This document shows positions 43,773 through 53,483 of a DNA stretch of 64,000 nt, one piece after another (positions within the stretch are counted from its first letter, which is position 1; each line of letters opens with the position of its first letter). The notes below the pieces were generated by a model. It saw only the letters and a list, made by a program, of their open reading frames with translations. It made no database searches and was not told where the DNA came from. This DNA is from an uncultured Phocaeicola sp. (GTDB lineage Bacteria; Bacteroidota; Bacteroidia; Bacteroidales; Bacteroidaceae): contig CAUBDX010000013.1 of assembly GCA_958434805.1 (NCBI GenBank), forward strand, positions 1 to 64,000, read 5' to 3'. The position numbers and the translations under genes were made by a program.

Positions 43773-45818
43773 TTACTTTACTTTAAAGCCTCTCTTGTCC
43801 AAGTAAGCCTTAAATCTGCGCATGTACTCTTCATCCGGACCATCAAAGAAAGATACACCCGAAGCCCCATTATTAAAGGCTTCATCAAGTGCTTCTTCAA
43901 AAGTATCTTTAATGTCAGGGAACATCAATCCGGCATAAATCTTAGCTCTGCCATTGATTGTCTTGACACTTTCTTTTACCGAACGGCCAATCCATTCCGG
44001 ACCCTCATAATAGAATCCGTTATAAATCATCGGGAAGTATGCATCAAGCGACCATTCACCCCAATCCTGACGTACCATCTTGCGAGCCATTGACGGACCT
44101 GGGAAAACTGCTGAGCTGATATGTTTTCCGTCAGCCTTAATCGTCTGAGTTATCTTGTTTACAATGCGGGTAATAGCATCTAAACGGAAATTAATCCATG
44201 ACTGATCTTCCATAGGGAACTTCAATTCCAGCGGGTCACGTCCGGTTTGTTCTTTAAACTTTTTGCGGCACACATCGCAATAGCAATAATCATACTCCGG
44301 CATTTCGTGAGTCTGCTCAATACCATAGTTCTTCCACAAGCTAACCGGCAACACAATATCCGGGAAGCGGACGTAATCCAGATGAACACCATCTACATAC
44401 GGAAGATTAGCTTCTTTCAAGTAATCAGCAGCCAGATATTCAGCCACTCCTTCATGATTCGGACACAAGAAGCGGTAATAATCTACATAAGCAGGTTTAT
44501 CATAACAAGATTCACCTTTGCGGTTAACAGCAAACCAGTCTGGATGTGTTTCAAGCACTTCGCGACGGTTCATTGTCCACTTCCAGTAATGCGCTTCCAA
44601 ACCGGCTTCTTTACACATACGATACGTATCTTCATCATAGCCTTCGAACATTACGCCGCTAAAGCCGCATTCTTTCATCAAAGCAAAATACTTCTTGTAA
44701 TACGCATCTCCCTTTTCTTTGTTGATACGCATCCATACCCAGTTTTTCACTTCTCTCTGAGCAATAGCCTCGCGGGTAAACTTACCATTTTGGTCAACCA
44801 CATAATATACCTTTTCTTCAGGTACACTGATTGCAATACGGAACGTATTCGCTGTAGCTTCCACCTTCACTTCAGCTCCGGCAGGCAATCCGCTCAATTC
44901 AGCATCTGTCAGGAAAAAGTTTTCAGTAGCACGCAAATAATTCTTTTCCTTTGCATAGTTATCTAGCTGCGCATAAAACATCGCCCACAACAGTTTATAA
45001 GCTGCCATGTTATACGGATACTTAAACGAGTCAGTACCCTGTCCTACGGTTTTATCCGACAAGTACAAGAATCCCCAGCGGTCGGGCATATGCATATCAA
45101 TCTTTCCAGTAGGCATCCACACCCAGTTTTCTTCACGCTGTCCCGGTTTCAACCACTGCACGCGTGAAAAATTGATACGCCAGTAATTACCAGCTACTGC
45201 CGGATTTGAAAAGTTTACAGTCAAGGCTTTGTGAGGAATAGCCATTTCCACGCTCCACTGTTTATCTTTATCTTTCGATTTATTCAACGTACCTTCACGG
45301 TGAACAGCCAGCTTGAGCCCCGGACAATCCCACTGTACCATAAAGTTACCTCCCGAACGGTAGGGCTTATCCAGCATCAAATCAAAAATAACACCTTTGG
45401 CATTGTTTTCAATTTCAAAATAATTCTGACCATCTCCGTCCGGATCCAAGAATACTTCAAAGTCGTTATCGTAATAGATAATTGTATCACGCTGACTCAA
45501 CTTTGCTTTAATATCATCTTCCTGAAGAGTAGCACCTACATAAAGATATTCATCATCCCACAACATTTTAGCCGATGTATCATAGCAGGGTTTGGCAAAA
45601 CCTTCTCCGCTTATGTCAACAAACGACTGGGTGGGCTGAGCTTTCTGCCAATCGGCTTCATTAAGCTTGCCATCAATTTTCAACTTTCCCTCAGTACGAT
45701 AACATACATAACCTTCAGGCAAGGTCAGCACACGCTCATACTTTGAAAATAAGTTCTGCGCTCCCAGTTGGGCAACAACCGCCAGCGCAAACAAACTGCA
45801 CAAAAACTGTCTTCTCAT
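43773..45818 (-). CDS. CBM9-like plus GHL10 (family 10-like) glycoside hydrolase
   Basis: A 681-residue secreted protein (signal MRRQFLCSLFALAVVAQLGA). Residues about 35-265 form a carbohydrate-binding family 9-like beta-sandwich (LKIDGKLNEADWQKA, WDDEYLYVGATLQ, NDFEVFLDPDGDGQNY). Residues about 360-680 form a TIM-barrel of the GHL10/DUF187 type: CGFSGVMFEG, LPYVDGVHLDYVRFPD, a CYCDVC pair and DAYFPMIYNGF. GHL10 enzymes are putative retaining glycosidases with few characterised members. Context suggests action on host N-glycans or on core sugars left after PNGase F. It follows the GH29 gene by 24 bp and precedes the PNGase F gene. Confidence 0.82.
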   Translation of the reverse strand: MRRQFLCSLFALAVVAQLGAQNLFSKYERVLTLPEGYVCYRTEGKLKIDGKLNEADWQKAQPTQSFVDISGEGFAKPCYDTSAKMLWDDEYLYVGATLQEDDIKAKLSQRDTIIYYDNDFEVFLDPDGDGQNYFEIENNAKGVIFDLMLDKPYRSGGNFMVQWDCPGLKLAVHREGTLNKSKDKDKQWSVEMAIPHKALTVNFSNPAVAGNYWRINFSRVQWLKPGQREENWVWMPTGKIDMHMPDRWGFLYLSDKTVGQGTDSFKYPYNMAAYKLLWAMFYAQLDNYAKEKNYLRATENFFLTDAELSGLPAGAEVKVEATANTFRIAISVPEEKVYYVVDQNGKFTREAIAQREVKNWVWMRINKEKGDAYYKKYFALMKECGFSGVMFEGYDEDTYRMCKEAGLEAHYWKWTMNRREVLETHPDWFAVNRKGESCYDKPAYVDYYRFLCPNHEGVAEYLAADYLKEANLPYVDGVHLDYVRFPDIVLPVSLWKNYGIEQTHEMPEYDYCYCDVCRKKFKEQTGRDPLELKFPMEDQSWINFRLDAITRIVNKITQTIKADGKHISSAVFPGPSMARKMVRQDWGEWSLDAYFPMIYNGFYYEGPEWIGRSVKESVKTINGRAKIYAGLMFPDIKDTFEEALDEAFNNGASGVSFFDGPDEEYMRRFKAYLDKRGFKVK

Positions 45819-45842
45819 GTTTAATGTTTATATTATAAGGGG

Positions 45843-47186
45843 TTAATTACTTTCAATCACTTTTCCAGCTCCACGATACAACTTAATCGGACCATCCAGA
45901 AGTACTGCAATGACCGTAATCTGCGGGTCGAGTACTCTTTCAGGCACATCAATATACAAGTTTCCGGGAACTTCACTCCAATAGTTCTTGTTATAAACTT
46001 TATAACTCAACATATTTCCGCTACCGACAGCCCATACGCGGTTGACTTTATTCATCAACCCTTTTACTTCAATCGGACCGTTAGGCTTATAAGGCAAGTA
46101 TAAATATAAGATATCACCTGCCTTGTTTAAGGTAGTGTATCCCTGGAAGTGTTCGTTCGGAATACCCGCTTTCGTATCATAAACAGCTTCTTTATGTTTC
46201 TTGGTCCATCTGCCGAATTCTTTCAACACTGCCACCTGCTCTTCAGGAATAGTGCCGTCTTCTTTCGGACCGATGTCAAGCAGCAGGTTTCCACCCATAC
46301 TCAAGCAGTCAACAAAGGTACGAAGCAGGATATAAGGGGACTTGTAGTTTGTATCCGTATGCTGATAGCCCCATGAATCATTCATAGTCATACATAGTTC
46401 CCAATATGGGTTTTCCGGCTTCACTACAGGCACTCCTTGTTCCGGAGTAGCATAGTCACCATAACCTTGAATACGAGAGTTGATAATTACGTTTTTGTTT
46501 CCTGAGCGCAGCAAATCAACAATTCCTTTTGAGTTCCAAGCCTCGGCAGTCTGCTCCCAGTCGCCATCAAACCAATATAAGTCGGGCTTCCATGTTTTAT
46601 TCAGTTCGGTTAGCTGAGCCATATTGAAATCAACAAAACGCTTCCAGCGTGCCGGATCGTCTTTATAACGGACCTCTGTGCGAGTCTTGTTAGGATAATC
46701 TTCATGCGACCAGTCAAGCAAAGAATAATAAAATCCCAATTTCAAATCCTGCTTACGCACTTCCTTTACAAACGGGTCAATCAAGTCACGACCAGCCGGA
46801 GTAGATTTCACCGTACTCAAGTTTCCTGCCTTTGTATCCCAAAGCGCAATACCGTCGTGATGTTTAGTAGTAATTACCGTATAGCGTGCTCCGCTCTCCT
46901 TTATCAAATCCACCCATTCTTTCGGATTATACTTTGAAGCAGTAAAACTGTTTTTCTGATCCATATACTCTTCGTATGGCAGATACTTATTAAAGAACGA
47001 CCAGCTTTCAGCCACTCCATTTACAGCATATACGCCCCAATGGATAAAGACACCTAATTTTGCATCCGAGAACCACTCCATCCGCTGTTTTTTCTGCGAA
47101 TCACTCTCACCCGACTGCTGAGCAGCTACCGGTGAAGCTGCACACCCCAACAAGACAAGCAGCGACAATAATTGTTTTTTCATCAT
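45843..47186 (-). CDS. GH29 alpha-L-fucosidase
   Basis: A 447-residue GH29 enzyme with a signal peptide (MMKKQLLSLLVLLGCAASPVAA). Motifs: WFSDAKLGVFIHWGVYAV at 38-55, TTKHHDGIALWDT near 107-118, and YWFDGDW with the likely nucleophile D207. DSWGYQHTD lies later, followed by a beta-sandwich C-terminus. The length fits a GH29 protein with one accessory domain. It releases alpha-linked fucose, probably from the N-glycan core or antennae. It is the first gene of the GH29-GHL10-PNGase F-NigD operon, behind its own leader carrying a 26-bp inverted repeat. Confidence 0.94.
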   Translation of the reverse strand: MMKKQLLSLLVLLGCAASPVAAQQSGESDSQKKQRMEWFSDAKLGVFIHWGVYAVNGVAESWSFFNKYLPYEEYMDQKNSFTASKYNPKEWVDLIKESGARYTVITTKHHDGIALWDTKAGNLSTVKSTPAGRDLIDPFVKEVRKQDLKLGFYYSLLDWSHEDYPNKTRTEVRYKDDPARWKRFVDFNMAQLTELNKTWKPDLYWFDGDWEQTAEAWNSKGIVDLLRSGNKNVIINSRIQGYGDYATPEQGVPVVKPENPYWELCMTMNDSWGYQHTDTNYKSPYILLRTFVDCLSMGGNLLLDIGPKEDGTIPEEQVAVLKEFGRWTKKHKEAVYDTKAGIPNEHFQGYTTLNKAGDILYLYLPYKPNGPIEVKGLMNKVNRVWAVGSGNMLSYKVYNKNYWSEVPGNLYIDVPERVLDPQITVIAVLLDGPIKLYRGAGKVIESN

Positions 47187-47203
47187 GATATTAAAATAAT
47201 TTT

Positions 47204-47265
47204 GTCCGTAATCATCCCAATGTAAAGGCTATGTCACCCGCCTATACATTAGGGTGATTGCGGAC
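47204..47265 (-). repeat. 26-bp inverted repeat in the GH29 operon leader
   Basis: Arms 47204-47229 and 47240-47265 are inverse complements except at four positions (one would be a G-U pair in RNA), with a 10-nt loop. It ends 18 bp before the fucosidase ATG. It could be a leader hairpin, a regulator site, or a miniature mobile element. Confidence 0.7.
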
Positions 47266-47483
47266 GATGATTAAAAATTAAATTTACGAAATACACTTCG
47301 TTCATCACACCTATTCTTAGAAAATAACTTTCCATGCTCTTTTTTTAAAGAATTAATTAGCATCTCCGAATAGTTCATCCCTCAATTTTATTTTCATAGA
47401 CAAAGTTACAAACTTTCTTTAAAAACCCAACTTGCTTCTTTAAATTCCCTCGTCTGAAAAGCCTATTTTACAGCAGAAAAAAA
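47266..47483. other. AT-rich spacer between susD terminator and GH29 leader
   Basis: Nothing coding was found in this stretch. It must hold the promoter of the glycosidase operon if the terminator at 47484-47557 is effective, but I could not assign a consensus -7 box with confidence. Confidence 0.35.
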
Positions 47484-47557
47484 GAAAAGCAGGAGTACAA
47501 GGAAAGAAGGGCGCCGCCTGAAGACAAACTTTCCTTCTCTCTTTGCACTCCTGCTTT
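47484..47557 (-). terminator. Terminator after susD
   Basis: AAAGCAGGAGT (47486-47496) pairs with ACTCCTGCTTT (47547-47557), with further partial pairing inward. A T-rich run follows on the minus strand. It separates susCD from the glycosidase genes, so many downstream transcripts probably arise from a second promoter. Confidence 0.7.
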
Positions 47558-47575
47558 GAAAAACACAGAGTACTA

Positions 47576-49540
47576 TTATTTCATTTTAGCACCTAATGAC
47601 CACCAAAGAGGTGTCACTGTATTATCTTTACCACCTAACAGTTCCAGTGCATGGCTGTAAGCAGCCTCATCGGAAGTAAGCAAAGATTGCGGATAACGCA
47701 TACGTTGCGGATAATACTTCCATGACTGACCTGTTTCCCATGAGTCGTTATGCCAGTCTGTCAAATCAGAACCCGTCATTACGGTTGCAGTATTTGCCGG
47801 CAGATCAAAGAACGGCAAGCCCAGACGACGATGGTCTGACCATGCTTCCTGAACCACATAAGGCATCTGAGCCAAGTACTTCTGAGTGATAATCTTAGTC
47901 AGTTTATCGTTCAGTTTCTTGCCCGGATATAAAATCTTAGAAGCATCCGGATAGTTGTAAGTCACAGTTTTGTAGCCTGCCATCTGGTTATATCCATCCT
48001 TATAAGTAGCCTGGAAAGAAACCGGTTCAGTGGTATGTGTATATTTTACAGAAGTACCTACACGGTTGTAATCTTCTGAAGCGAGATAATCTTCTGCAAA
48101 TTCAGAAACGCCAAAATAGTCGAAGCTGGCACGGACACCGTCCTTATAAGCTTGCTCATCGGTTACACCATCGGTATTCCAGTTACGAAGAGCAGCTTCA
48201 GCCAAGAGGAAGTGAGATTCCCAAGCGCCGAAGAATACCACACGTCCCAGACCTTCTTCGCCACCCATACAGTAGTCTTGTGCCCACAACGGATAGATAG
48301 AGCGAATACCTGAAGAAGTGGTGATAAAGCCATTCTTTTCCAATCCTTCAGACCAGCCGCTCGATGAGCCGACCGGTACTCCGTTCCACGTATTATCGCC
48401 TTTCACCCACATACTATCCTTATCTGCAACAACCAGATAAGAACCTCTAGCATCGATTTTAGTATTCTTAATATCCGAAGTTACAGCGTTAGTTGCTTTG
48501 TTATCGTTGACCATCCAGAACATTTTCAAAGCACGCGGATCGAGGTTTTCCGGAATACCGTCCAACCAATACTGTTTCGTAGGATCATCCGTATTTGCCA
48601 CAAAATGCTTTTCAAACTTGAGTCCCAAATAGGTATTTTTCTTTGCATATTGAGCCAAGTCGGCACGCTGCTCAGAAATCTTTACACCACCCAGGTTATT
48701 CATCAGATTAGCCATGGTAGAAGACAAAGCCTGCAAGTTCCATCCACGAGTATAAGGGTTAGAGTAGTCATTCCAGCCGTTGTCTGACTTAAACCAAAGC
48801 ATATCAGCCTTATCCTTAATAAAGTTTCCGCCTTTGCAAGCATCTTCAAACTCTGCCTGAGCATCAGCAGCAATTTCAGTGTTAGTCAAACGCATCGCAT
48901 AACGCATACGCAATGAGTTACCAAGTTTCTGCCACTTAGCAGCCTCATAACCATAAGCAGGGTCACACTTAGCTTGATTTTCTGTAGGTTTAACCGACGT
49001 ATCAATTTTCTTTACCGCATCTCTCAGTTCACTCAAGATAAACTGATACACTTCTTTTTCCGAGTTATAAGCCGGATTTTCTCCTTTTGCAGCTTCTAAT
49101 GGATAAGGACCAAAAGTATCAGCAAACTGAGCAATTACCATCGCACGCCAGATGCGTCCGAACTGCTCCATATTCGCATAAAAAGGTTCATCCTTTGCAC
49201 GGATAGCAGCCTGCTCAATCGCTCTGGTAGCAAAATTTATAGTAGAAGCTACACAAGGATAATAAAAGCTCGTAACATAGTCATCATTATATGTTCCAAC
49301 AGAAAGCAATCCCGCTTCACCGAAAGCACGGGCAGCATCCCCCCAGTTCAAGTAATACATACGTTCACCGGTACTCGGGTCCATCTGAATTTTTCCGATT
49401 GCATTATTCAGGAAAAACTCAGGCTGTGTTGATTCTATCGGAGTTTTTGTCGGATCTATATTCACATCATCAAAATCTGAACAAGAAGCCAAACCAGCTA
49501 CCAGTCCGACACCTAAAAAGAATTTATTGAAAGTTTTCAT
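47576..49540 (-). CDS. SusD/RagB-family surface glycan-binding lipoprotein
   Basis: A 654-residue SusD-like protein of the SusD-like-2 type. The lipoprotein signal is MKTFNKFFLGVGLVAGLASC with Cys20. The chain has the family's helical TPR scaffold (WRAMVIAQFADTFGPYP near 128; LRMRYAMRLTNTE near 220) and a C-terminal RMRYPQSL. SusD proteins sit on the outer leaflet as the lid of the SusC channel and bind glycan. It lies 17 bp after susC. The ligand is inferred from neighbours to be N-glycan oligosaccharide. Confidence 0.95.
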   Translation of the reverse strand: MKTFNKFFLGVGLVAGLASCSDFDDVNIDPTKTPIESTQPEFFLNNAIGKIQMDPSTGERMYYLNWGDAARAFGEAGLLSVGTYNDDYVTSFYYPCVASTINFATRAIEQAAIRAKDEPFYANMEQFGRIWRAMVIAQFADTFGPYPLEAAKGENPAYNSEKEVYQFILSELRDAVKKIDTSVKPTENQAKCDPAYGYEAAKWQKLGNSLRMRYAMRLTNTEIAADAQAEFEDACKGGNFIKDKADMLWFKSDNGWNDYSNPYTRGWNLQALSSTMANLMNNLGGVKISEQRADLAQYAKKNTYLGLKFEKHFVANTDDPTKQYWLDGIPENLDPRALKMFWMVNDNKATNAVTSDIKNTKIDARGSYLVVADKDSMWVKGDNTWNGVPVGSSSGWSEGLEKNGFITTSSGIRSIYPLWAQDYCMGGEEGLGRVVFFGAWESHFLLAEAALRNWNTDGVTDEQAYKDGVRASFDYFGVSEFAEDYLASEDYNRVGTSVKYTHTTEPVSFQATYKDGYNQMAGYKTVTYNYPDASKILYPGKKLNDKLTKIITQKYLAQMPYVVQEAWSDHRRLGLPFFDLPANTATVMTGSDLTDWHNDSWETGQSWKYYPQRMRYPQSLLTSDEAAYSHALELLGGKDNTVTPLWWSLGAKMK

Positions 49541-49557
49541 TTTAATTCACAAAAATG

Positions 49558-52500
49558 TTAGAAACCAAGGGTAACATTAAACAGATAAGAACGTGAGGTA
49601 GGCGAAGCACCGAACTCAAAACCAGTAGCATTGGTATTTGCCACCATGACTGATTCAGGGTCAATACCTTCCATGTCGCTGTAAATCATCCATACATTAT
49701 TTACAGATACGCCCATTTTCACTTGCTGGAAGCATGTCTTCTTCAGCATTTCACGCGGGAAACTGTAATTCAGTGATACATTACGCAAACGGATATTGGT
49801 GCCATCATAGATGTTTGCTTCACCGATACCAGTATTTCCTGTACCTATACCCTTTGACCAATACTGCTGCGGAGTTACTTCAATGGTATTTACTTTATAC
49901 CCTCCGTTACCGTCAGCAATCACACCATCTACTACAAACTTGTCACGGGCTCCGTTGGGCGCAGTTACTTCCGCACGACCATTAACCTGCAATGAATAGT
50001 TGGTGTATGAATAAATATCCCCGCCTAAACGTCCGTCAATCTGGAAGCCTAAAGTAAAACCTTTGTAGCTGAACGTATTGTTCCATCCCAACATACAGTC
50101 AGGCTGTTGGTCTCCGATTTTATAACTCTGACCATCGGTAGTAGGAAGACCTGCATCATTCAGAATCAGCTTTCCGTAATAAGGGCTATTCACATCTTCC
50201 ACGCGGGCAAAGCGAGTTCCCCAGATTTCACCGTAGTTACCTCCGGCTACTGCATATACTTTCAATTCGGCAGCACCACCCAATTCGTATTTAGGAATAC
50301 CGGGACCCAGTTCCAATACTTTATTGTTATTCTTTGAGAAGTTAATCTGTGTATCCCAGCTGAAATCGGCAGTTTCTACCGGACGAGCATTGATCATCAA
50401 CTCAATACCGCTATTCTGAATATTACCGGCATTGATGATTTTATTTTTGAAACCAGACATTTCGTTCATAGGAACCTTCATCAACTGGCGTTCAGCATTT
50501 GATTTATACCAAGCCAAGTCAAATCCTAAACGGTTGTTAAAGAATTTCATTTCCAAACCAGCTTCCCATGAAGAAATCAACTCACTGCGCACGGTTGCAT
50601 CGTATTTGGTATCACCCGGTTTTGCTGTGGTATTTCCCCAACGGTCAGAACCAATTTCACATGAGTTATAAAGCTGATACGGATCCATGTCATTACCTAC
50701 CTGAGCAAAAGAAGCACGTGCCTTGGCATACGTTACCCATTCTGGCAATGGCTTTTCGATTTTGTTCAGCATATCGGTAATTACCCATGAGAGTGATACA
50801 GACGGATAGAAGAAAGAACGGTTTTCTTTCGACAAAGTAGACGACCAGTCATTGCGGAAAGTTGCATCCAAGAAAATCCATCCATTATAGTTCAAGCCTA
50901 ATGTTCCATACAGAGAGTTAATTTTACGGTGGCTGTAAGTTTCTGTTACCGTACGGTCGGCATTGCTGCTATTATTGATGTTAAACAAGTTAGGAACAGT
51001 CAATAACCCTGCACGATTTTTCAGTCCGGTTGACTTGCGTTCCATCAAGTTACCTCCGAAAGTAGCAGTCACCCCGATTTTATCAATTAAGTTGTCTTTT
51101 TGAGCCGAGAGCAAGAAACTGAAGTTGTTTTCATAGAAACGCTGTTCATTTAATTCATATGAACTGTTACCGTTATTCAGGTTTTTAGCTCCGGCATAAA
51201 CTTTCGCTGTAGATTCTGTAAAGTACATATCGCTACCGGCACGAAGTTCCAAGTTCAACCAATCTGTAAACTTATATTTCAAAGAAGCATTCAGCAAGAA
51301 ACGGCTGCGGCTGTCTTCATTCAAATTGTATTTTTCCAACCAATAAGGGTTCAAACCTTTCGGTGACCACCAGTACATGTTTCCATCTTCATCAAGCGGA
51401 TTGCTGAAGTCACGGATATCCAATGACGCAGGCAACTGATAGATGGTCAGGAAAGCATTCGAGTCGTTTTTACCAAGAAGCGGACGGTTTTCGGCTCCGG
51501 TATTGATATACTGGATTTTTCCGTCGAAGCTCCAGCGATCATCTTTACCGAAAGTAGAAGATGCACGCAAGGTAAAGTTGGTACGGTCTAACTTCGCACC
51601 TGGAATCTTACTTGAGTCATCCATACGAGTAGCAGAAGCATACACGGCAGTCTTGTCAAACTGCTGCTGAAATGACACACTTTCTGTAAGATTTGTTCCT
51701 ACATTAAAATAAGAATCAATATTATCGAAATACTGCATCACGCGGTTCTGCCCGTTGAAGGTATATTCGCTGCCCATAGCAGGTCCCCAGCTGGTTCCAG
51801 CTTCCTGATTATAGGCCCCATTCGTACCCTGTCCGAATGATTTCTGCATGTTAGGCTTCATGAAAATAGTTTCAGCAGAAACCGAAGCCGAAACTGTAAT
51901 ACCTAAACCTTCACGTTTGGTTCCTTTCTTAGTGGTAATCAAGATAACACCGTTACCTGCGCGCGAACCGTAAAGAGCGGCTGCTGAAGCACCTTTCAAT
52001 ACAGACATTGACTCGATATCTTCCGGGTTGATATCCGACAGACCGTTACCCATATCCAATGTAGGGTTATAGAAGTCTGCATTATCTGATCCGGTAAAGT
52101 TATCCATAGGAACACCATCCACTACGATAAGCGGCTGGTTCATACCTGTTACAGAGTTGGCACCACGCAACTGGATTTTAGAAGATCCACCAGGACCATT
52201 GCTTGAACGAGTAATCTGCACACCGGCAATTTTACCTGAAAGCGCATTCGCGATGTTTGCCTCGCGTGAAGCAACAAGTGATTCACCTTTTACTTCCTGC
52301 ATGGCATAACCCAATGCCTTTTTCTCGCGCTTAATACCCAGCGCTGTTACAACTACCTCTTCCAACACTTCAGTGTCTTCGGAAAGAGTAATCACTCCCA
52401 AGTCGGCTTTCGCCTCCACCTGGATTGACTTATAGCCGATATACGAAAGTTCCAGTTTTGAACCGGAAGCTACTGACAACGAAAATTTTCCGTCGATATC

Positions 52501-52707
52501 CGTAATCGCACCATTCGTGGTCCCCAATTCGAGAACACTTACACCAATTAAGGGTTCGCCTGTCGCATCTACAACAGTACCCTGCACAGTAATCTTGTCC
52601 GCTTGCTGCATGATAAACAACTCCGGAGCATTACTTGCCGCCAAAGCCGTTCCGCAACCGGACGCCATCATCAGTAAAAATGCTGAAGGTAATTGCTTAA
52701 ATTCCAT
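49558..52707 (-). CDS. SusC/RagA-family TonB-linked outer-membrane transporter
   Basis: A 1049-residue TonB-dependent glycan importer. After a signal peptide comes a carboxypeptidase-regulatory-like domain (about 38-112: VTVQG-type strand, GVSVLELGTTNGAITD) and the TonB box region (EEVVVTALG near 118). A plug domain follows (ALSGKIAGVQI, VVDGVPMDN, SMSVLKGASAAALYGSRAGNGVILITTKKG) and then a large beta-barrel ending in the aromatic LFNVTLGF. It is the first gene of the locus, with promoter 52871-52902 and a 5' leader of about 155 nt. It would import released N-glycan fragments with the SusD partner. Confidence 0.97.
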   Translation of the reverse strand: MEFKQLPSAFLLMMASGCGTALAASNAPELFIMQQADKITVQGTVVDATGEPLIGVSVLELGTTNGAITDIDGKFSLSVASGSKLELSYIGYKSIQVEAKADLGVITLSEDTEVLEEVVVTALGIKREKKALGYAMQEVKGESLVASREANIANALSGKIAGVQITRSSNGPGGSSKIQLRGANSVTGMNQPLIVVDGVPMDNFTGSDNADFYNPTLDMGNGLSDINPEDIESMSVLKGASAAALYGSRAGNGVILITTKKGTKREGLGITVSASVSAETIFMKPNMQKSFGQGTNGAYNQEAGTSWGPAMGSEYTFNGQNRVMQYFDNIDSYFNVGTNLTESVSFQQQFDKTAVYASATRMDDSSKIPGAKLDRTNFTLRASSTFGKDDRWSFDGKIQYINTGAENRPLLGKNDSNAFLTIYQLPASLDIRDFSNPLDEDGNMYWWSPKGLNPYWLEKYNLNEDSRSRFLLNASLKYKFTDWLNLELRAGSDMYFTESTAKVYAGAKNLNNGNSSYELNEQRFYENNFSFLLSAQKDNLIDKIGVTATFGGNLMERKSTGLKNRAGLLTVPNLFNINNSSNADRTVTETYSHRKINSLYGTLGLNYNGWIFLDATFRNDWSSTLSKENRSFFYPSVSLSWVITDMLNKIEKPLPEWVTYAKARASFAQVGNDMDPYQLYNSCEIGSDRWGNTTAKPGDTKYDATVRSELISSWEAGLEMKFFNNRLGFDLAWYKSNAERQLMKVPMNEMSGFKNKIINAGNIQNSGIELMINARPVETADFSWDTQINFSKNNNKVLELGPGIPKYELGGAAELKVYAVAGGNYGEIWGTRFARVEDVNSPYYGKLILNDAGLPTTDGQSYKIGDQQPDCMLGWNNTFSYKGFTLGFQIDGRLGGDIYSYTNYSLQVNGRAEVTAPNGARDKFVVDGVIADGNGGYKVNTIEVTPQQYWSKGIGTGNTGIGEANIYDGTNIRLRNVSLNYSFPREMLKKTCFQQVKMGVSVNNVWMIYSDMEGIDPESVMVANTNATGFEFGASPTSRSYLFNVTLGF

Positions 52708-52870
52708 AGATTAGCATTTTATTAATTAAAAATAGAAAATAAAACACCACCATTCATCAAACGCCACTTCCATATAGCTTCACCACCAATGGCAGTAAAG
52801 CTAATTGTAAAAGATTTGTTTAACCAAGGGTAGATTAGTTTAGTTTTTGTTTAAAAGTTTAAAAATCGCG

Positions 52871-52902
52871 CAAAATTAATAATATTATTAAGCGAAGCAA
52901 AA
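52871..52902 (-). promoter_or_regulatory. Promoter of susC
   Basis: Minus strand: TTTTG (52898-52902), a 19-bp spacer and TAATTTTG (52871-52878). Both elements and spacing are ideal. The leader to the ATG at 52707 would be about 155 nt. Confidence 0.7.
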
Positions 52903-53224
52903 GGTAAGTTCAAAAAAAATACCTGTTAACGTTGTTAATTAACAAATAATCTTCATCACTAACATCCTATTTTCTCTATATTAATGAAAAAGAAGCCGTT
53001 GACATTTTGACATTTTGCAAATTCATTTCCCTAAGATTCGCCCGATAGTCAGTCAAGAATCAAAGCCATCTGTTTTTCAAAAAATCAGATTCAATATCAG
53101 TTTATAAATCAATAAGTTATCGCTATAATTTAACATTCTACAACATAAAAACAAGCCAATGCAGGAAACCTTTTATCAAGCAAAACCAACTTTTTGTCAC
53201 ACATTTCTTAGACATAAACTAAAA
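52903..53224. other. AT-rich non-coding stretch upstream of the PUL
   Basis: No coding potential or recognisable element was found beyond short direct repeats (GACATTTT twice near 53000) and palindromic TTAATTAA-type sequence near 52935. Regulator sites for susC may lie here. Confidence 0.35.
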
Positions 53225-53305
53225 CTCCCTGATGTTTTCAAAAAATGCCTTGGTGTTTTCTGAAATTCTCCTTGATGTTTTCACCCAAACACCTAAGCAT
53301 TTTCT
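53225..53305. repeat. Second array of degenerate 22-bp repeats
   Basis: GATGTTTTC, GGTGTTTTC, GATGTTTTC and AGCATTTTC begin at 53231, 53252, 53274 and 53296 (steps 21, 22, 22). The last unit, AAACACCTAAGCATTTTC, closely resembles AAAACGCCTAAGCGTTTT of the array at 30095-30182, so the two arrays belong to one family. Confidence 0.65.
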
Positions 53306-53390
53306 GTATATATTTTCATTATACCATGAAAAAGAAGCATATTTCATGCATACATTATCATGTTTCCTTCTTCTTCCCCCTTCTTTCGAG

Positions 53391-53440
53391 AAAAAAAGAA
53401 TCCGGCACAGAAAGCAATTTCTCACTTTCCGTGCCGGATT
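53391..53440 (-). terminator. Terminator after glgP
   Basis: AATCCGGCAC (53399-53408) pairs exactly with GTGCCGGATT (53431-53440), and GAAAG/CTTTC extends the stem inward. A T-rich run follows on the minus strand (A-run 53391-53397). Confidence 0.85.
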
Positions 53441-53483
53441 GATATTTTATAAGACTTTTTCCTGTCTTTTCTGAAAACAAGAT

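Noticed and set aside
44247..44966. 239-codon plus-strand frame antisense to the CBM9-GHL10 gene
   Set aside because: The composition (Phe/Ile/His-rich) is that of an antisense shadow, and the minus strand encodes clear domains.
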